DNA from: Acarospora socialis
Taxonomy: Eukaryota; Ascomycota; Lecanoromycetes; Acarosporales; Acarosporaceae
Direction of reading: 5' to 3'
Assembly: GCA_025617375.2 (NCBI GenBank)
Contig: JAMYGW020000011.1
Span: 1,364,001 to 1,428,000, forward strand
Length of the DNA: 64,000 bases
The notes under the pieces are model-generated. The model saw only the letters and a program-made list of their open reading frames with translations, was not told the origin of the DNA and did no database searches. The translations under genes and the position numbers were made by a program. Positions 44,456-56,366 of this stretch are shown here, in pieces. Each line of letters starts with the position of its first letter. The first letter of the stretch is position 1.

Positions 44456-46919
44456 CTATGACCCCGCTTCTATCTCTTTTTTCACCCACTTCTCTAGCCC
44501 GCCTCTTGCGATTATTTCTTGTACGTTAGGGGGTAGTTCTCCGACCTTCTGGCTCCATTTCGCCCCGCCTTTACCCTCCTCCACCTCAACCTTACTTCGT
44601 CTGACGTCCCACAAGAATGTCCAGCCTGTCCGCCTTGTCAGCACCTTTTCTTGCTTCGGTCGGCTCTGCACTGCTGGTGGTGGTGAATCGAGAGACTCCC
44701 AGTTCTTATCAGGCTCCGTGACATTCGTCCTCGGCACGACCGGAGACGGGGCGAAGGTCTCTCGGAGTCTTTGGACGAGACGAGGTACTTCGACACCCAT
44801 CAAGGCATTGTTGATGGAATTCCTACTAAAGATATTTCCGAAACTGCCTGCCACAACCAGAGGGATTTGCTTGGCCAAAATGGCAGTTGCAGCTTGCTCT
44901 CGTGAGCTACCACAGCCAAAGTTGAAGCCCGAGACTAAGATGTCGCCCTCTCTGGCTACTCTGGCGAAATCAGGATCATAATTCGACATGCAGACTTCGG
45001 CCATCTTCTCAGTTGTGACGTCGTCTTGGTAGGTGTATTTGCCAGGGTAGATGCCATCCGTGTTGATGTTGTCGGCATCACAAAATACAATCTCGCCTTC
45101 CACCTTTTCGGGAAACCCTGGGAGTACCTCAGTCAAGGTAGTCTCTTCCTCTTTCGCTGCATCCTCTCCACTAATATTTTGCTCCGCCTTCTCCACGAGA
45201 TCATCCAATTGGCCAATGACCTTCTCCAGAGCTTCTTCGGCTGTAATCATCCTGTCCTCTTCCCTGATCCCATTACCCTCCCCTCTCGTCACGCCTTGCC
45301 AGCCGGACGGTCTCTCATACCAACCTGGGCCGCTGATTTTACCACTCAGAGCGCTTGCGGCCACGACCTCTGGGCTTGCGAGATAAGCTTTGGCGTCTGT
45401 CGAGCCCATGCGTCCTTTAAAGTTCCGGTTACTTGCACTGATGCCGATCTCTCCAGGTTCCAGTAAACCCGTGCCGAGTCCAATACATGGTCCACATCCA
45501 GCTGGGAGAGGCTTGGCGCCAGCATCGAGCATTGCTTGCCAGTCACCCGCGTCTTCGGCCGCTTGTTGCTCTGGCAAAGATGCAGCAGCAATATAGAAAT
45601 CCACTCCGTCGGCGATTCGAGGTATCGTGCCATCATTTTCTTTCGCAGCATCTTTGAACACTTTCGCCGCAGCTGCAAGGTCAGAGGCTCTGGAGTTAGT
45701 ACAAGAAACCAGGTAGGCTTTATTGATCTTGATGTCTTCAGACTGTAGTTCGTTTAACGGTGTGGCCACCTTCACAGAGTTTGGTCCAGACACAAAGGGC
45801 GACAGAGTTGAAAGATCAAGGTGCAGGTGCTTGGCGTACTTGGCTCCTTTGTCAGCAACTAGTTGATTCTGGAGCAATTGATCAAGTCGTGAATGACTGA
45901 AGCGCTCATGCGTGCCACTGTCAGACTTGAACAAAGCGGAGGTAGTGGCCTTGTATCTCAACCAGGCCTGCAAGACCGAATCAATGGGAAACAAGCCCGT
46001 TAAAGCACCCCACTCGGTAGTCATGTTGGCTATAGTCAATCGATCATCCACTAATAAGCTCTTCATGGTCTCTTCGGAACCTGTGAACTCGATTGCATGG
46101 TTCAGGACTTCATCATGACTGAACAGCCCACACAAAGCGACAATGACATCTTTCCCGGTAACCCCCTTTGGTAGGGTCCCAGTAAAGGTAACCTTCGCAA
46201 TCGGTGGGATCTGCCACCAGGTCCGGCCAGTCGCCCATATGCTAGCGGCGTCTGTACGAACAACAGGTGTACCAAGGCACCCGATACCGCCATACATGTT
46301 AGTATGACTGTCAGAGGCCACGGCCAACGTACCAGGCCAAGCATATCCCTCCTCGACCATGATCTGATGTCCTATACCTCGGCCAGCGGGATAAAAGTCC
46401 ACACCTTGTTTCTTTGCAAACTCTTCGATCTGCCTATATTTCTTCAGGTTCGATTCGCTCTTGTTCTGCACATCGTGGTCCAGTGTCATGACAATCTGTT
46501 TCCGGTCGTAGATTCTGGTTGCCCCAATCGACATGAACTTCAACGCCACCGGCCATGAATTATCGTGCGTCATACAATGATGTGGTGACAGGGTCACGTA
46601 GTCCCCAGACTGGACATACTTATCTTTCGCCAGACCGAGGGAGTAGCGCTGGACTATCTTTTCCGTCAGGGTTTGTGGGACTGAGGGCGACGATTTCAAA
46701 GAGGAAAGTATTGCTGCAGAGGTAGGATCCTCGATTTGCGAGTGGAAGACATCCTGAAATCGTCCTGCTGTTACTGAATAGGAACGAACTGAGGGAAATA
46801 AATGTGGCAGCTTCGGCAAGCAACGATGGGCTCTCCGCCAGTAGGAACAGGTGGACGGTCGAACCTAGGCCGTGTCAATCACTGTTGAAGACCAATTGAG
46901 ACCTTAGCCTTACTATCAT
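44456..46919 (-). CDS. LYS4: homoaconitase, mitochondrial
   Basis: The enzyme converts homocitrate/cis-homoaconitate to homoisocitrate in the alpha-aminoadipate lysine pathway. The large exon 46864-44456 (803 codons) has all aconitase-family marks: [11 protein letters not shown], the cluster cysteines in [11 protein letters not shown] and [21 protein letters not shown], and in the swivel domain [13 protein letters not shown]. No ATG opens this exon before the transit peptide. The best start is a 6-nt exon (ATG ATA, 46919-46914), spliced by a 49-nt GTAAGG..CTAG intron to [19 protein letters not shown], giving 804 aa with an Arg-rich mitochondrial presequence. The C-terminal extension ([17 protein letters not shown] region) is typical of filamentous fungi. 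Confidence 0.95.
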
Positions 46920-47461
46920 GGTGCTTGCCAAGTACAGTTACTCGGTCACACTTCTTGGGGTCCAAGATTGTGTTGGCGATGGGTTGCAGTTGGCCCGACG
47001 CCGGCGATATTTTATCGCCAGAATGACGCTAACTTAGAGTTCTTCGCAGTTTCGCTACCATACTTCAGAACAGTCATCTTTTCTCGTAGGTATAGAAGCA
47101 ATAAATCTTCTCTTCACTCTCTTGATTAAATATATACGACTACATGATGTCTGGTAACATTGCGCCAGTTGAACATGAACGGTTGCGAAGACATGGCTTT
47201 CTGGAGGTGTCGGCGACAAGGGTTAGAAGAGCATGGTCTTCTACAAATGCATATGTTCATTCTCTCTCTGCGCAAGAGCCGTTGACATTTCTATTTCTTA
47301 ACTCGAGTACTCCCAGAATTTCATAAGGAGGGGTTGTGTGGCCGGCAATTCTTTACCCAGGCTCTACGAATAACGCAATGAACCTAAGACTGCGGCCTGT
47401 TCACTTGGTGCGAGGACCATGATGCCGCTTCTCAGCTTGACATGTTTTGCTCAGAGCTCTG
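46920..47461. other. LYS4 upstream region
   Basis: About 540 bases between LYS4 and the 3' end of the O-methyltransferase gene. A short plus frame at 47144-47326 has no support. Confidence 0.35.
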
Positions 47462-48999
47462 CTAACCGGCCCACTCGACCTCAACAATAGCCATTGAACT
47501 CTGCTCCAGTTGCTGCACACCAAGAAACTTAAAGCGTGGGTTTGCCGTTGTGAATAGCTTCTCCCAGTCGGCGGTTGTGCGCTCGCAGCTGTTGTGATCT
47601 GCTAGCATGATCATATCGAGATTTCTGTTAGAGGAGTCAGTCTGGGAGACACGAGAAGTGGAAAACTGGGCAAGAGAGGACAAATGTTCGGTTCAGGAGA
47701 TGTTAGATGTCGAATAGGAAATAAGGATAGGTAGTGAAGTGCGGACAAATAAGGCAGAGAAGGCAAATATGCTCGGTCAATTGGATAGAGGAGTAGGCAT
47801 GGGTAACGGAACACGAGACAAAACTTGACTTACAGCCCTTGTTTCTTCGTCCACCTCGTCTCCGGCCCCTCCGGCAGCACAAACTCATACACCAATACCC
47901 GCGCTCCCTTCTTCAAAGCCGGTATTAGCGCCCGCAACATGCGCAGACAGTACTTATCGCTCCAATTGTGCAGAATCCACCGAAAGAAATAGACGTCCGC
48001 GGAGTGCACGGTCTGCCCTGTGAAAAAGTCGTGCGCCATGAACTCCACCCGTCCCTTCAGTTCTACAGGCAACAATTCCTGGCCCTTGTCCGCCGTGCCG
48101 GGCAGGTCCTGCACGATGATTTTCAAATTGCGGGTCGCGCCAGCCAGGACCCGCGCGACGCCTCCTTGGCCCCCGCCCACGTCAACGATAATGGCCCCCG
48201 GACGATCGAGCGCCGCCCAGTCGTACCCCGACAGGAGGTGTTTCAGATCCCAGCTCTCGCTTTTGGTGAAGAAGCGCATGCCTGCGCCAAACCTTCTCGC
48301 ACGTTCGGGGTGCTGGGCAAGAAAGGCGAAGATAGGCAAGGGGGTCTGGTTCTCGATGTTGAAGCCCGTTTCATTTGGCTCTTCCGAGTTGGGAAATTGC
48401 TGCAGCGCCTGGATGGCTTTGGTTGAAGGCGGGGCCATTTCGGCGGTTATAAGGCCGACTGCGTCAAGGGCGTCTGGGTCCTGGACGAGGAGACGCGAGG
48501 AGGCGGTGTGGATGACGTGGCCTGGAGGAGATTCGGTGAAGATGTGGTTGGTCATTGCGTGGTGGAGGAAGCGGCGGACGAGGCCCTCGGGAAGGGATGC
48601 TTTCTGGGCGAGGTCGGCGTAGGAGATGGGTGTATCTTGGGGAACATGGGCGGCGAGGTCAAAGGTGTAGATGGCGCGGAGAGAGAGGACGTCTGTGAAC
48701 TTCGGCAGCAGAAGAACGTTAGCAGTGGGCTTGAAGACGGGAATACGAGGGGAATTGGTCTCGGTGTGAAGTACGCTAAAGAGAATCTCCGTGTATACGC
48801 CCGCAGGGCCCAACGCTAATCGCTTCAGGGTCTGGATGGAGTCAACAAGGGCATCTCGCGTTCTTCCAAGGTCTAGGGGGAGATCCGTGAGGGTGTCGTT
48901 TTCAAAGGAAGTAGAAGGGAGGCCTCTCGAATCCAGATGAGCATCAAGACGCTTGGCGTTAGCGAGGATCTCTTCAGCAAGCTCAGTCAAGGAAGGCAT
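47462..48999 (-). CDS. SAM-dependent O-methyltransferase (family 2)
   Basis: Exons 48999-47834 and 47624-47462 (209-nt intron, phase 2) encode 442 aa. The N-terminal part (residues 1-200) is the winged-helix dimerisation type, with DLAQKASLPEGLVRRFLHHAM. The catalytic part has the SAM loop IIVDVGGGQGGVARVL near 275, QDLPG, and the His-bearing RWILHNWSDKYC near 345, where the histidine is the usual general base. The split C-terminus LNLDMIMLADHNSCERTTAD follows the family's MLxxxNGxERT pattern, confirming the splice. Related enzymes methylate polyketide or phenolic hydroxyls in secondary metabolism, but no PKS or NRPS lies nearby. An in-frame ATG-less extension upstream is ignored. Confidence 0.9.
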
Positions 49000-50164
49000 G
49001 GTAAGGGAGACTATATCTGGTCTCTTTATAAGAAGAAAATGATATCGTGATATTCTTTGTCGATCCCTTTCAGCGAAGTTGAGAAATGTACTTGGGCTGA
49101 AATGAAATTGAAGAGGCACGCTGTGGGGTTCCTCCCCTATAAGGCTCAGGCCTTTGCTCCGCGATTAGATTGATGTGCTCCAGAAAGACTCATTGCTGCA
49201 TCTCGCTAAGTACCACAGCGGTGACTGTTGATAATGCTATTGGTGGACCCTTGCTGACCATGCGGGAGAAGTCAGATACGATCGCGTATGTGCTGATCTG
49301 TGAAACTGGAAAAGACCACTTATGTGCAATGTAGCGACTGTAGCTATTTCATACCTAGGTAGTATACTCGGTAGCAGTGTGAAGTGGTCCGTACTCACTG
49401 GTAACCACACTTCTACCGTTAAGAGATCCACCTATGCTGCCTCCTACAGTCCTCTTGCACCCTCAATGTTGCCGCAGTAGCCCTTCAATTTGGTCCATAC
49501 CTCGCCCGGTATGAATGTACCACAGGGAGTGTATGAAACCTTCCCAGTGAAGCGGTTCGTATGACAGTCGTGCACGTGGATTCTCATGTTGACTGGTTCG
49601 GTGTCCGATCTACAAAGGATGTTGTCCGTGACGGTAAACTAGGCGAGTCCGGACAATGCAGGGCTCTCCATCATTCTCGAACCCGGAAAAACTGACTACG
49701 TTGTCCACATATAAGACGCTTATCTCACAGTATGGCAATGGAGGATTAAGTATATTCGCTGAGACTCGATAGTGCTCGGAGAAGGTGGTGTTGGGTCCTT
49801 ATACTAGAACTTTGCTGCAAGAAGCTCTCGAGCCGACGCATTTGTCAACCAAAAGCAGCATGTTCAGTCTTGAATTTATTAGTTACTATCTCGAATTTGA
49901 CGAACTCCTTGTAAAAGTACAAATTTCATCCCAGCCCTGGAACGAAGTCCCTAACATAGCGCTACAGGCGCCATCGCTCAGAAAAGCAAGAACAGAGTCA
50001 GAAATGGAGCATAGTCCACGCAGCCGGTCCAATGCACACGATAGGTTGGTGAGTGGGAGGAAACGATGCTAAGATTCAGCCTTTCGAAGCTGTCAGGCTT
50101 CCCCCAATGCCCTTTCTTACGCACGGAGGTCTTGCAAAGCGCCACAATCAGGACCACTCCACCC
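49000..50164. other. intergenic region
   Basis: About 1.17 kb between the methyltransferase 5' end and the 3' end of the acetate-transporter-family gene. Short frames (for example 49785-50072) show no features. Confidence 0.4.
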
Positions 50165-51048
50165 TTAGATAACGCCGGGCATCCCCCTCTTAACACCCGG
50201 CTCGCCCAATCCCGGCACCAGAAGCGGCGCCCTCTTTTCCGACGACGTCCTAAAGACCGGGAAGAACTTGACAATTCCCGCCTTCCCAAATGCCTCTTCG
50301 ATCAAGTACACGGTGACGCGCCACCAGGCGAGGATAGCGCTAACAATCCAGAAGTAGCTGGCCACTTTCATCCCCGTGCCAACGCCGGAGCCGTAGGCAA
50401 ATAGGCAGCAGGCGATGGTGGAGCCGATGGCGAGAGTCGTGAGGACCGAGCAGAGAATGAGGTCACGGGCGGAGGATGCGATTGCCTGTTCGAAGGGGTG
50501 GGACGTCAGTCCTTGGCATACGGTGCCCGGTAAGGGATGAGGAACTTACCCCCGACCAAGTGAAGAAGGAGAGAACGACGAACCAGGAGGCAAGTTCGGG
50601 AAAATGCACGTAGATGCTGTGTGCTGGTAACGCGCCAGTTGTCTGGATGCAGGTATGGATTAGTATGGAGTGGAAACGTTTGGCTACTCCGCCAGCCCAA
50701 GGGTGGACAACTTACAACTAACAGATACAGCAAGCCGATGCTCATCCAGAAACTGCCCCACAGGACGTGAATGACCGTAACCAAGACATCCCTGGCCGCG
50801 TAACCGTACAGCCCGGCAATGAACTGACCGAGTCCTCCCCAGAACGCGACAAATGGGAAGAAGATGGTTGGCGAGTCCTTACTCCCCCACCAACCGGCGA
50901 TGTATGAAGCCGTGATGAAGGTCGAGCCCGAGAAACCGGCTAAGCCGAGGGCGGCGGGTGCGGCGATGGGACGAAGGAAGATCGTCACGTCGGGCTCTTT
51001 CTCAAGCACGCTGTTGACTTTCTCCGTGTTGTCTGGTCGTAGGGCCAT
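50165..51048 (-). CDS. GPR1/FUN34/YaaH (acetate transporter) family protein
   Basis: Exons 51048-50716, 50642-50550 and 50485-50165 encode 248 aa with about six hydrophobic helices, the normal size of Ato/AceTr proteins, which carry acetate, succinate or ammonium across membranes. FFPFVAFWGGLGQFIAGLYG with YAARDV, LWGSFWMSIGLLYL and the late SYFWIVSAILAWWRVTVYLI segment follow the family layout. The first-helix signature, usually NPxPLGL, reads AAPAALGLAGFS here, so two key positions differ. The C-terminus is short and basic. Phases of both introns agree. Confidence 0.88.
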
Positions 51049-51713
51049 GATGATTCCGGTCGTAGAATCGCGGAAACGTTATGCCAGAAATCAATCCCTA
51101 TGAAAGTAGAGAGTAACGAAACTCGAGTACTGTGCTTGAAGGTGGGATGTAGCCTATATGAACAAGTTCTATTACACTGAGGTAATAATGGGATCAACTT
51201 CGTATCTTGCCGCGTGATGGATACCTGGGAAATATGAAAGATCATCCTCGACCGTTGCTTCTAAGGGCTCCATTGTCAAGGTTCCCATGCTTGCTCGTTC
51301 CTGCCGAAAGCCGAATTAGGTCATATCTTCATGAACGGACGAAGTAAACAACCTGCAAGCCCTGAAGCCGGCGAGGCGGACCCCGGCAAATTTTCCGGTT
51401 AGCGCCCGTTACAACCGTCGAGGTTCGCCAGTGGCCGACTGCCACGGATGCAATAGGCATGACGTCGTCGGCATACTGCGTATATTCGTCTTCGAAGACT
51501 TCAACCAAGTCCCCAATTCTCCGACGTTTCCGGTTCATGACTCCAGCGAAAAACGTACGAGTAGTTGTCGCATCGCCGATCTCTGTTAGCACTGAGTACC
51601 CGCAATAATACTAATGCTTTGCGAATTGCGAGGCCCTCTATGGATCTAGATCGGAGATGGCGCACTCCAAATAATAAGACATCAACTACTGTGATTCTTG
51701 AGAAAAGCTGACT
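51049..51713. other. intergenic region
   Basis: About 665 bases upstream of the acetate-transporter-family gene. A minus-strand frame (51329-51592) is unsupported. Confidence 0.35.
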
Positions 51714-52028
51714 ATGTTATCTGGAGGTCTCCATGAAACTGTCAAAAATAAAAAAGAATTCATTTTAAAAGATAGGCCTGGACTTGGGGAGTACTCCACC
51801 CATACATTGTCTTGGTGCACAACGGCATTCATTTACGACCTGGAACCATACAAGCGATATTATTATCCGGAGCTGAGCGTGGATGAAAGACTCCAACGGC
51901 TAGCAGCGCAACTTCCTACAATGAACATCTGGTTTGGAAGCGGAAGGAGGCAAGAGGTGCGCAGTTGGCTTAAAGACCGAGGCTCAGGGCGAGAAATTGT
52001 CGCCACGCGATCCAAGGAAATCATCTAA
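51714..52028 (+). CDS. hypothetical 104-aa open frame
   Basis: An ATG-initiated frame encoding 104 aa, hydrophilic, with a Tyr-rich centre (DLEPYKRYYYPELSVDERLQ). No domain, signal peptide or intron is evident. Its 3' end contains one arm of a 32-base inverted repeat. It could be a gene fragment or a chance frame; an adjacent untranslated hairpin makes the latter quite possible. Confidence 0.25.
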   Translation: MLSGGLHETVKNKKEFILKDRPGLGEYSTHTLSWCTTAFIYDLEPYKRYYYPELSVDERLQRLAAQLPTMNIWFGSGRRQEVRSWLKDRGSGREIVATRSKEII

Positions 52029-52189
52029 TCCACGCTTGGATCAGTCAACTGTATAGATATATGGGTGAGAATTCAATCAGTATAAAGTTTCTATGGAGGA
52101 GTGCATGCATCAGTGGGTTGACTGCAAGAAACTCATAGATTGCGAGTTTTCTGCTTTGCGTGGCGACGATTTCTCGCCCTGAGCCTCGG
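51977..52189. repeat. 32-bp inverted repeat with 149-bp spacer
   Basis: The sequence at 51977-52008 (CCGAGGCTCAGGGCGAGAAA onward) returns as its reverse complement at 52158-52189 with a single mismatch. A transcript across it could fold into a strong hairpin. No target duplication was found at the outer ends, so a transposon origin is not shown. Confidence 0.85.
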
Positions 52190-52404
52190 ACCCTACATAC
52201 GGACAAACATGGGCGTGATCGACTGTGCTGCTACTTCGGTAGCTGAAAGAGGAATGCACTTCGTTGTCCATGGCTACACCATAGAGATCTCTCCCTAATG
52301 GCGTTCCATCCTAAAAACGCGTATGAATAGTATGAGCCGCTTTACCAACAATGAGAGCCGTGACTAATCGATGGGGCATACACCAGATAGTGCTATATGC
52401 GCTC

Positions 52405-53604
52405 TCAAAGCTTCCAAACTTCCCAGCCGTGCAGATTGAGTGTGCCCAGAACTCCACCGAGTCTGCCTTGTACCTCCTTCCCACCTTCCCACTTCTTCGG
52501 TCCTGCGTAGTAATCAACGAAGCCGCCGGGTCCAGAGATGAGGATGAGTTTCTTGTCCTGGGAACGGCTCTCGTTTGAATACAAGTCGGTCGGTAGCTGT
52601 GATGGCCCGGGCGTGATCAAGCTTCGAATCTTGTCGACACCAATGAATCTCTTCTCTTCATCGACAAAGTAGTCCACACTGATGTGACCTGGATGACGAG
52701 TCTTGAAAGCTTCTAGCTCTTCTACAATCGAGCTTTTTCTCATCGTACTAGTAACCCCTTGCTCAGCCGGAGTGGTGCCGCTCGAACCCAGCATCGTACT
52801 CCATACTGATCCAGATGAAGTCTTCTGCTGACCTTGACTTTCGCTCAGCCCACCAAGACAGTCTTCCCTTTTCCTACACGCCCAGAGAATATATACTCTA
52901 GGCTTCTTGCCAACCTCCGACTTCGTAGGCGCTTCCAATAGCGAGTACGCTACTTGTAGTGCGGGTGCGATTCCTGTCCCGCCCGCCAGAAAAATCACCT
53001 CCTCAACATCTTTTGGAAGTATATAATCGATGGTAGGCCCGCGGAACTCAACCGCAGCACCATCCGGAAGGTTGTGGAGATAACCAGAGACTTCGCCCTT
53101 CAGCTCCTTACGGATCAAGAACCGTAGGTCCTGGGCACCTTCGGATGCATTCGCGGAAAGGACGGGCGAGGGGGGCAGCGGAGTGTAAGCCCTGGCTATC
53201 TGCAGTTGCGGCTGCTTCATTTGTACACTCCAGACTCCGAGGTTCCATAACTTGTCATCGAAGCTTTGGTGACGGGATCCATTAGGGCCTCGAAACGTGA
53301 AGATGGAACAGGTCGAAGAAACCCATTCTTTGGAGATGAGCTGAAAAGGCGTAAAAGTGTGTGGATTCAGGACGTCTGTTGAAGTCGAGTGTTTGTATCG
53401 ATTGTACGTTATGGCACCGCCGATTGCTGCTGAGAAGACGAGGATGTATGAGGCCCACTTGCGTCTCGCAGGCTGTGCATTGATAGCAGGTGAGAAGCCA
53501 TTCTTGATCTGTTTCGGAGGCGAAACCCTATAGGCACTAGATGGTAATTTCTTGACACCCTGTACAGATCTACGAAGTCTGACACAGTGACCCAAGAGCC
53601 TCAT
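52405..53604 (-). CDS. CYC2: cytochrome c mitochondrial import factor CYC2-like flavoprotein
   Basis: Single-exon gene, 399 aa. An N-terminal basic presequence (MRLLGHCVRLRRSV) is followed by a TM helix (ASYILVFSAAIGGAITY) and an FNR-type domain. Its FAD site reads IARAYTPLPP near residue 140, the nicotinamide loop FLAGGTGIAPALQVAYSLLE near 205, and LILISGPGGFVDYYAGPK comes near the end. Yeast Cyc2 is an inner-membrane FAD protein that reduces haem for cytochrome c maturation by haem lyase. The Ser/Thr-rich stretch between the NAD loop and the C-terminus (SSGSVWSTMLGSSGTTPAEQ) is typical of filamentous fungi. It shares a 256-bp divergent upstream region with the permease gene. Confidence 0.87.
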   Translation of the reverse strand: MRLLGHCVRLRRSVQGVKKLPSSAYRVSPPKQIKNGFSPAINAQPARRKWASYILVFSAAIGGAITYNRYKHSTSTDVLNPHTFTPFQLISKEWVSSTCSIFTFRGPNGSRHQSFDDKLWNLGVWSVQMKQPQLQIARAYTPLPPSPVLSANASEGAQDLRFLIRKELKGEVSGYLHNLPDGAAVEFRGPTIDYILPKDVEEVIFLAGGTGIAPALQVAYSLLEAPTKSEVGKKPRVYILWACRKREDCLGGLSESQGQQKTSSGSVWSTMLGSSGTTPAEQGVTSTMRKSSIVEELEAFKTRHPGHISVDYFVDEEKRFIGVDKIRSLITPGPSQLPTDLYSNESRSQDKKLILISGPGGFVDYYAGPKKWEGGKEVQGRLGGVLGTLNLHGWEVWKL

Positions 53605-53860
53605 CTGCTGCTGACCGTGGCTGTGCAGGATCTGGGATCTCGATGGGAAGCTTGGATCGGGTCTTGAGCTAACGTTAATCGCGATGCGCTAAGCCTAAAG
53701 TGATTGGGGTCAAGCTTCAAACCGTTGTTCGTGCATCTTCTGCTCAAAGTCTTCAATACCTTCCTCCGAAACTGCAATCTGCGTGCTGAGCCTTGATTGC
53801 GAGCCTTGACAGTCTTTCAGTGATACTGTCATGTCTGTCAAAAGGCCCTAAGCTTTAGCT

Positions 53861-55777
53861 ATGTCACGCATTGGCTACGCAAATCTCCAAACTCCGATCT
53901 CCAAACCCCCTAGGGACTCACTCGAGCTTGCGTCTCTGGCCTCCTCCTCTCCCATATCAGGTCGAACTTCCATATCATCGTCCGTAAGCGGCACCTCGTC
54001 TTCGCGCAAACTTTCTCTCGAGAATGCAGACCCTCTCTCCGCCTCCAATGCCGCGAACAGGAGTCGCCCGACTCCTCACAACCGGTCATATTCTGTGTCT
54101 TCCGCCTTCGACTTTGCCTCCAATCTCTTCCCCTTATCCTCGACTGCGATAGGCTATACAGCGCTTGGTGCCCCAACTTCGGCGTCACCTCACTTGGGCA
54201 GTACAATCAATGGAGGATCGCTTGAGAAACATAAATCTCTCACGTACCTCAACGGTCTCTCCCTCATTGTCGGCCTCATCATAGGGTCCGGCATCTTTTC
54301 CTCGCCGAGTCAGGTCAACTCAAATGCAGGGTCCCCTGGCGCGTCACTTATTGTCTGGGCTGTGGCAGGTATACTGGCTTGGACTGGAGCCGCCAGTTAT
54401 GCGGAACTGGGAGGAGCTATACCTTTAAATGGAGGTGCCCAAGTGTACTTGTCCAAAATATTTGGGGAGTTAGCAGGGTTTCTATTTACATGGTGTGCGG
54501 TTGGTGTGCTGAAGCCGGGAAGCGCTGCGATTATATCGATTATCTTTGGGGAGTATGTCGTCAGGGCTGTGGTCGGCGCTGATGTTGAGAATGTCAGCCC
54601 TTGGATAAACAAAGGCGTTGCGTTGGCAGGGTTGGCGACTGTAACATCGCTCAACTGTATATCTACAAAGCTGGGGACCAGGATGGGTGATTTACTCATG
54701 TTTTTCAAATTCATTGCATTGCTCGGCGTCACGATTACAGGCATTGTCGTTGCTGCTACCGGATTTACTTGGAAAGGGGACCCTAATGAAGATTGGAGGA
54801 CAAAAGGCTGGTTTGACGGGACCAGTACGAATCTTTCGAATTGGGCGGTGGCATTGTATGCGGGTTTATGGGCGTTCGACGGTTGGGATAATGTACGTAG
54901 ATCTAAATTCCCATCTCCTCTCACCTCGACTAAACTGATCTAGACAAACTACGTGGTCGGCGAGTTCCTGAACCCAAATCAAGACCTCCCACGAGTCATT
55001 CATACCGCTATGCCGCTTGTCATCCTCTCTTACATCTTCGCCAACATCGCCTACTTTTTGGTGCTCCCCCTGCGCACCATCGAAAGCAGCAATACCGTCG
55101 CTGTGCAATTCGGCTCCAAAGTCTTCGGCCCCATCGGTTCGCTCGTTCTCGCCCTGATCGTCAGTGCAAGTTGCTTCGGCGCCCTAAATGCCACGACCTT
55201 TACCAGCGGTCGACTCGTTTACGTCGCCGGACAAGAGGGCTATCTCCCCGCCTTCTTTGGCCAAATCGGCTTTGGCACCACATCTACAGATACGAATCAT
55301 CTTCGGCGCCGCTCTTGGTTGAGCAAGCGCCTCTCCCGCCTCATCGGCGACCCAGACGCCGGCATAGGTTTTACACCCGTTCACGCCATGCTCCTCAACG
55401 CCTTCCTCTGCATTGCTTACATCCTTGTCGGCGAGTTCGCCACTCTCGTCACCTTCTACGGCGTCGCAGGGTACTCCTTCTACTTCCTCACTGTTTTGGG
55501 CCTCATCGTCCTGCGCGTCAAGGAACCGTCTCTGGATCGGCCGTATCGAACCTGGATCAGCACTCCGATTATCTTTTGTTGCGTCAGTTTGTTCTTACTT
55601 AGTCGCGCAGTTTTTGCGGAGCCGGTGCAGACGCTGGGCGTGTTGGGATTCGTGGTGGTGGGAGTGCCGGTGTACTACTTTTGGGTCAGGAAAAGAGATG
55701 GAGGTGGCGGAAGGGCAGGGAGGCCTGGAGGGAAGATGCGGGCTGTGGATGGATGGAAGTTTTGGAGGAGATCATGA
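53861..55777 (+). CDS. L-type amino acid permease (APC superfamily, LAT/methionine-permease-like)
   Basis: Exons 53861-54892 and 54944-55777 (51-nt intron, phase 0) encode 621 aa. About 125 Ser-rich cytosolic residues precede TM1, LNGLSLIVGLIIGSGIFSSP, which holds the GSGIF substrate-binding break. SYAELGGAIPLNGGAQVYL (TM3) and WAVALYAGLWAFDGWDN|TNYVVGE (TM6, joined across the intron) are LAT hallmarks; the latter resembles fungal Mup-type methionine permeases. Roughly twelve helices follow the APC layout. The basic cytosolic C-terminus is short. Substrate specificity cannot be fixed by eye. Confidence 0.88.
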
Positions 55778-56366
55778 TGCACTGTATATAAGCTATAGCC
55801 CCTCATCCTTGTTGTTGATACCCGTGTACATGACTGTCCAGCAATGAATCGAGATAATGAAACGAGATTTGGGCTTGGGGTTGGAGGCTGAATTCCGTAG
55901 CAGTTGAAAGATGAGTAAATCTCTTGATTCAGTTGTTGAGTAACAACTCACCCAAGTTCTCTCAACCCTTAGGAAAAGCTAGACAGTGATTTTGTAGATA
56001 ATCCGTGATAAGACCCTTATCATCTTCTGCTTGTGAAGATGTTATATACGAAGGCCACGAGCAAAGTTGTACGCCACCCTGCAGCTTTGCTGTTTCACTT
56101 TTGAGAGGACAAAACCTCAATAAAATGCAGTTACCTCAGCTAAGATCTGGTTTCTTCAGTGATATAGTTCAGTATCTCATTCAGCAGAGAGATCATAGCT
56201 GTTATATCTGCCAGTTTCGCTGATGTTGGAAACCTTCAAGCCGTTGGATCAAGCTCTTGGGGTGGCCTACAAACTTGCTCACCGCCTTCGTACGCCAAGA
56301 CGGCACCCAAGCTCCCACCCCCAAGCCCCTCCCTACCTCCGCCCACCAGCACTCTCCCCACAGCAC
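55778..56366. other. intergenic region
   Basis: About 590 bases between the permease 3' end and the methyltransferase start. The 3' half is C-rich and open in several frames because of composition. Confidence 0.35.

Noticed and set aside
47462-48999. Secondary-metabolite gene cluster around the O-methyltransferase
   Set aside because: No PKS, NRPS, terpene synthase, P450 or pathway regulator is visible in the neighbouring genes, which are housekeeping-type.
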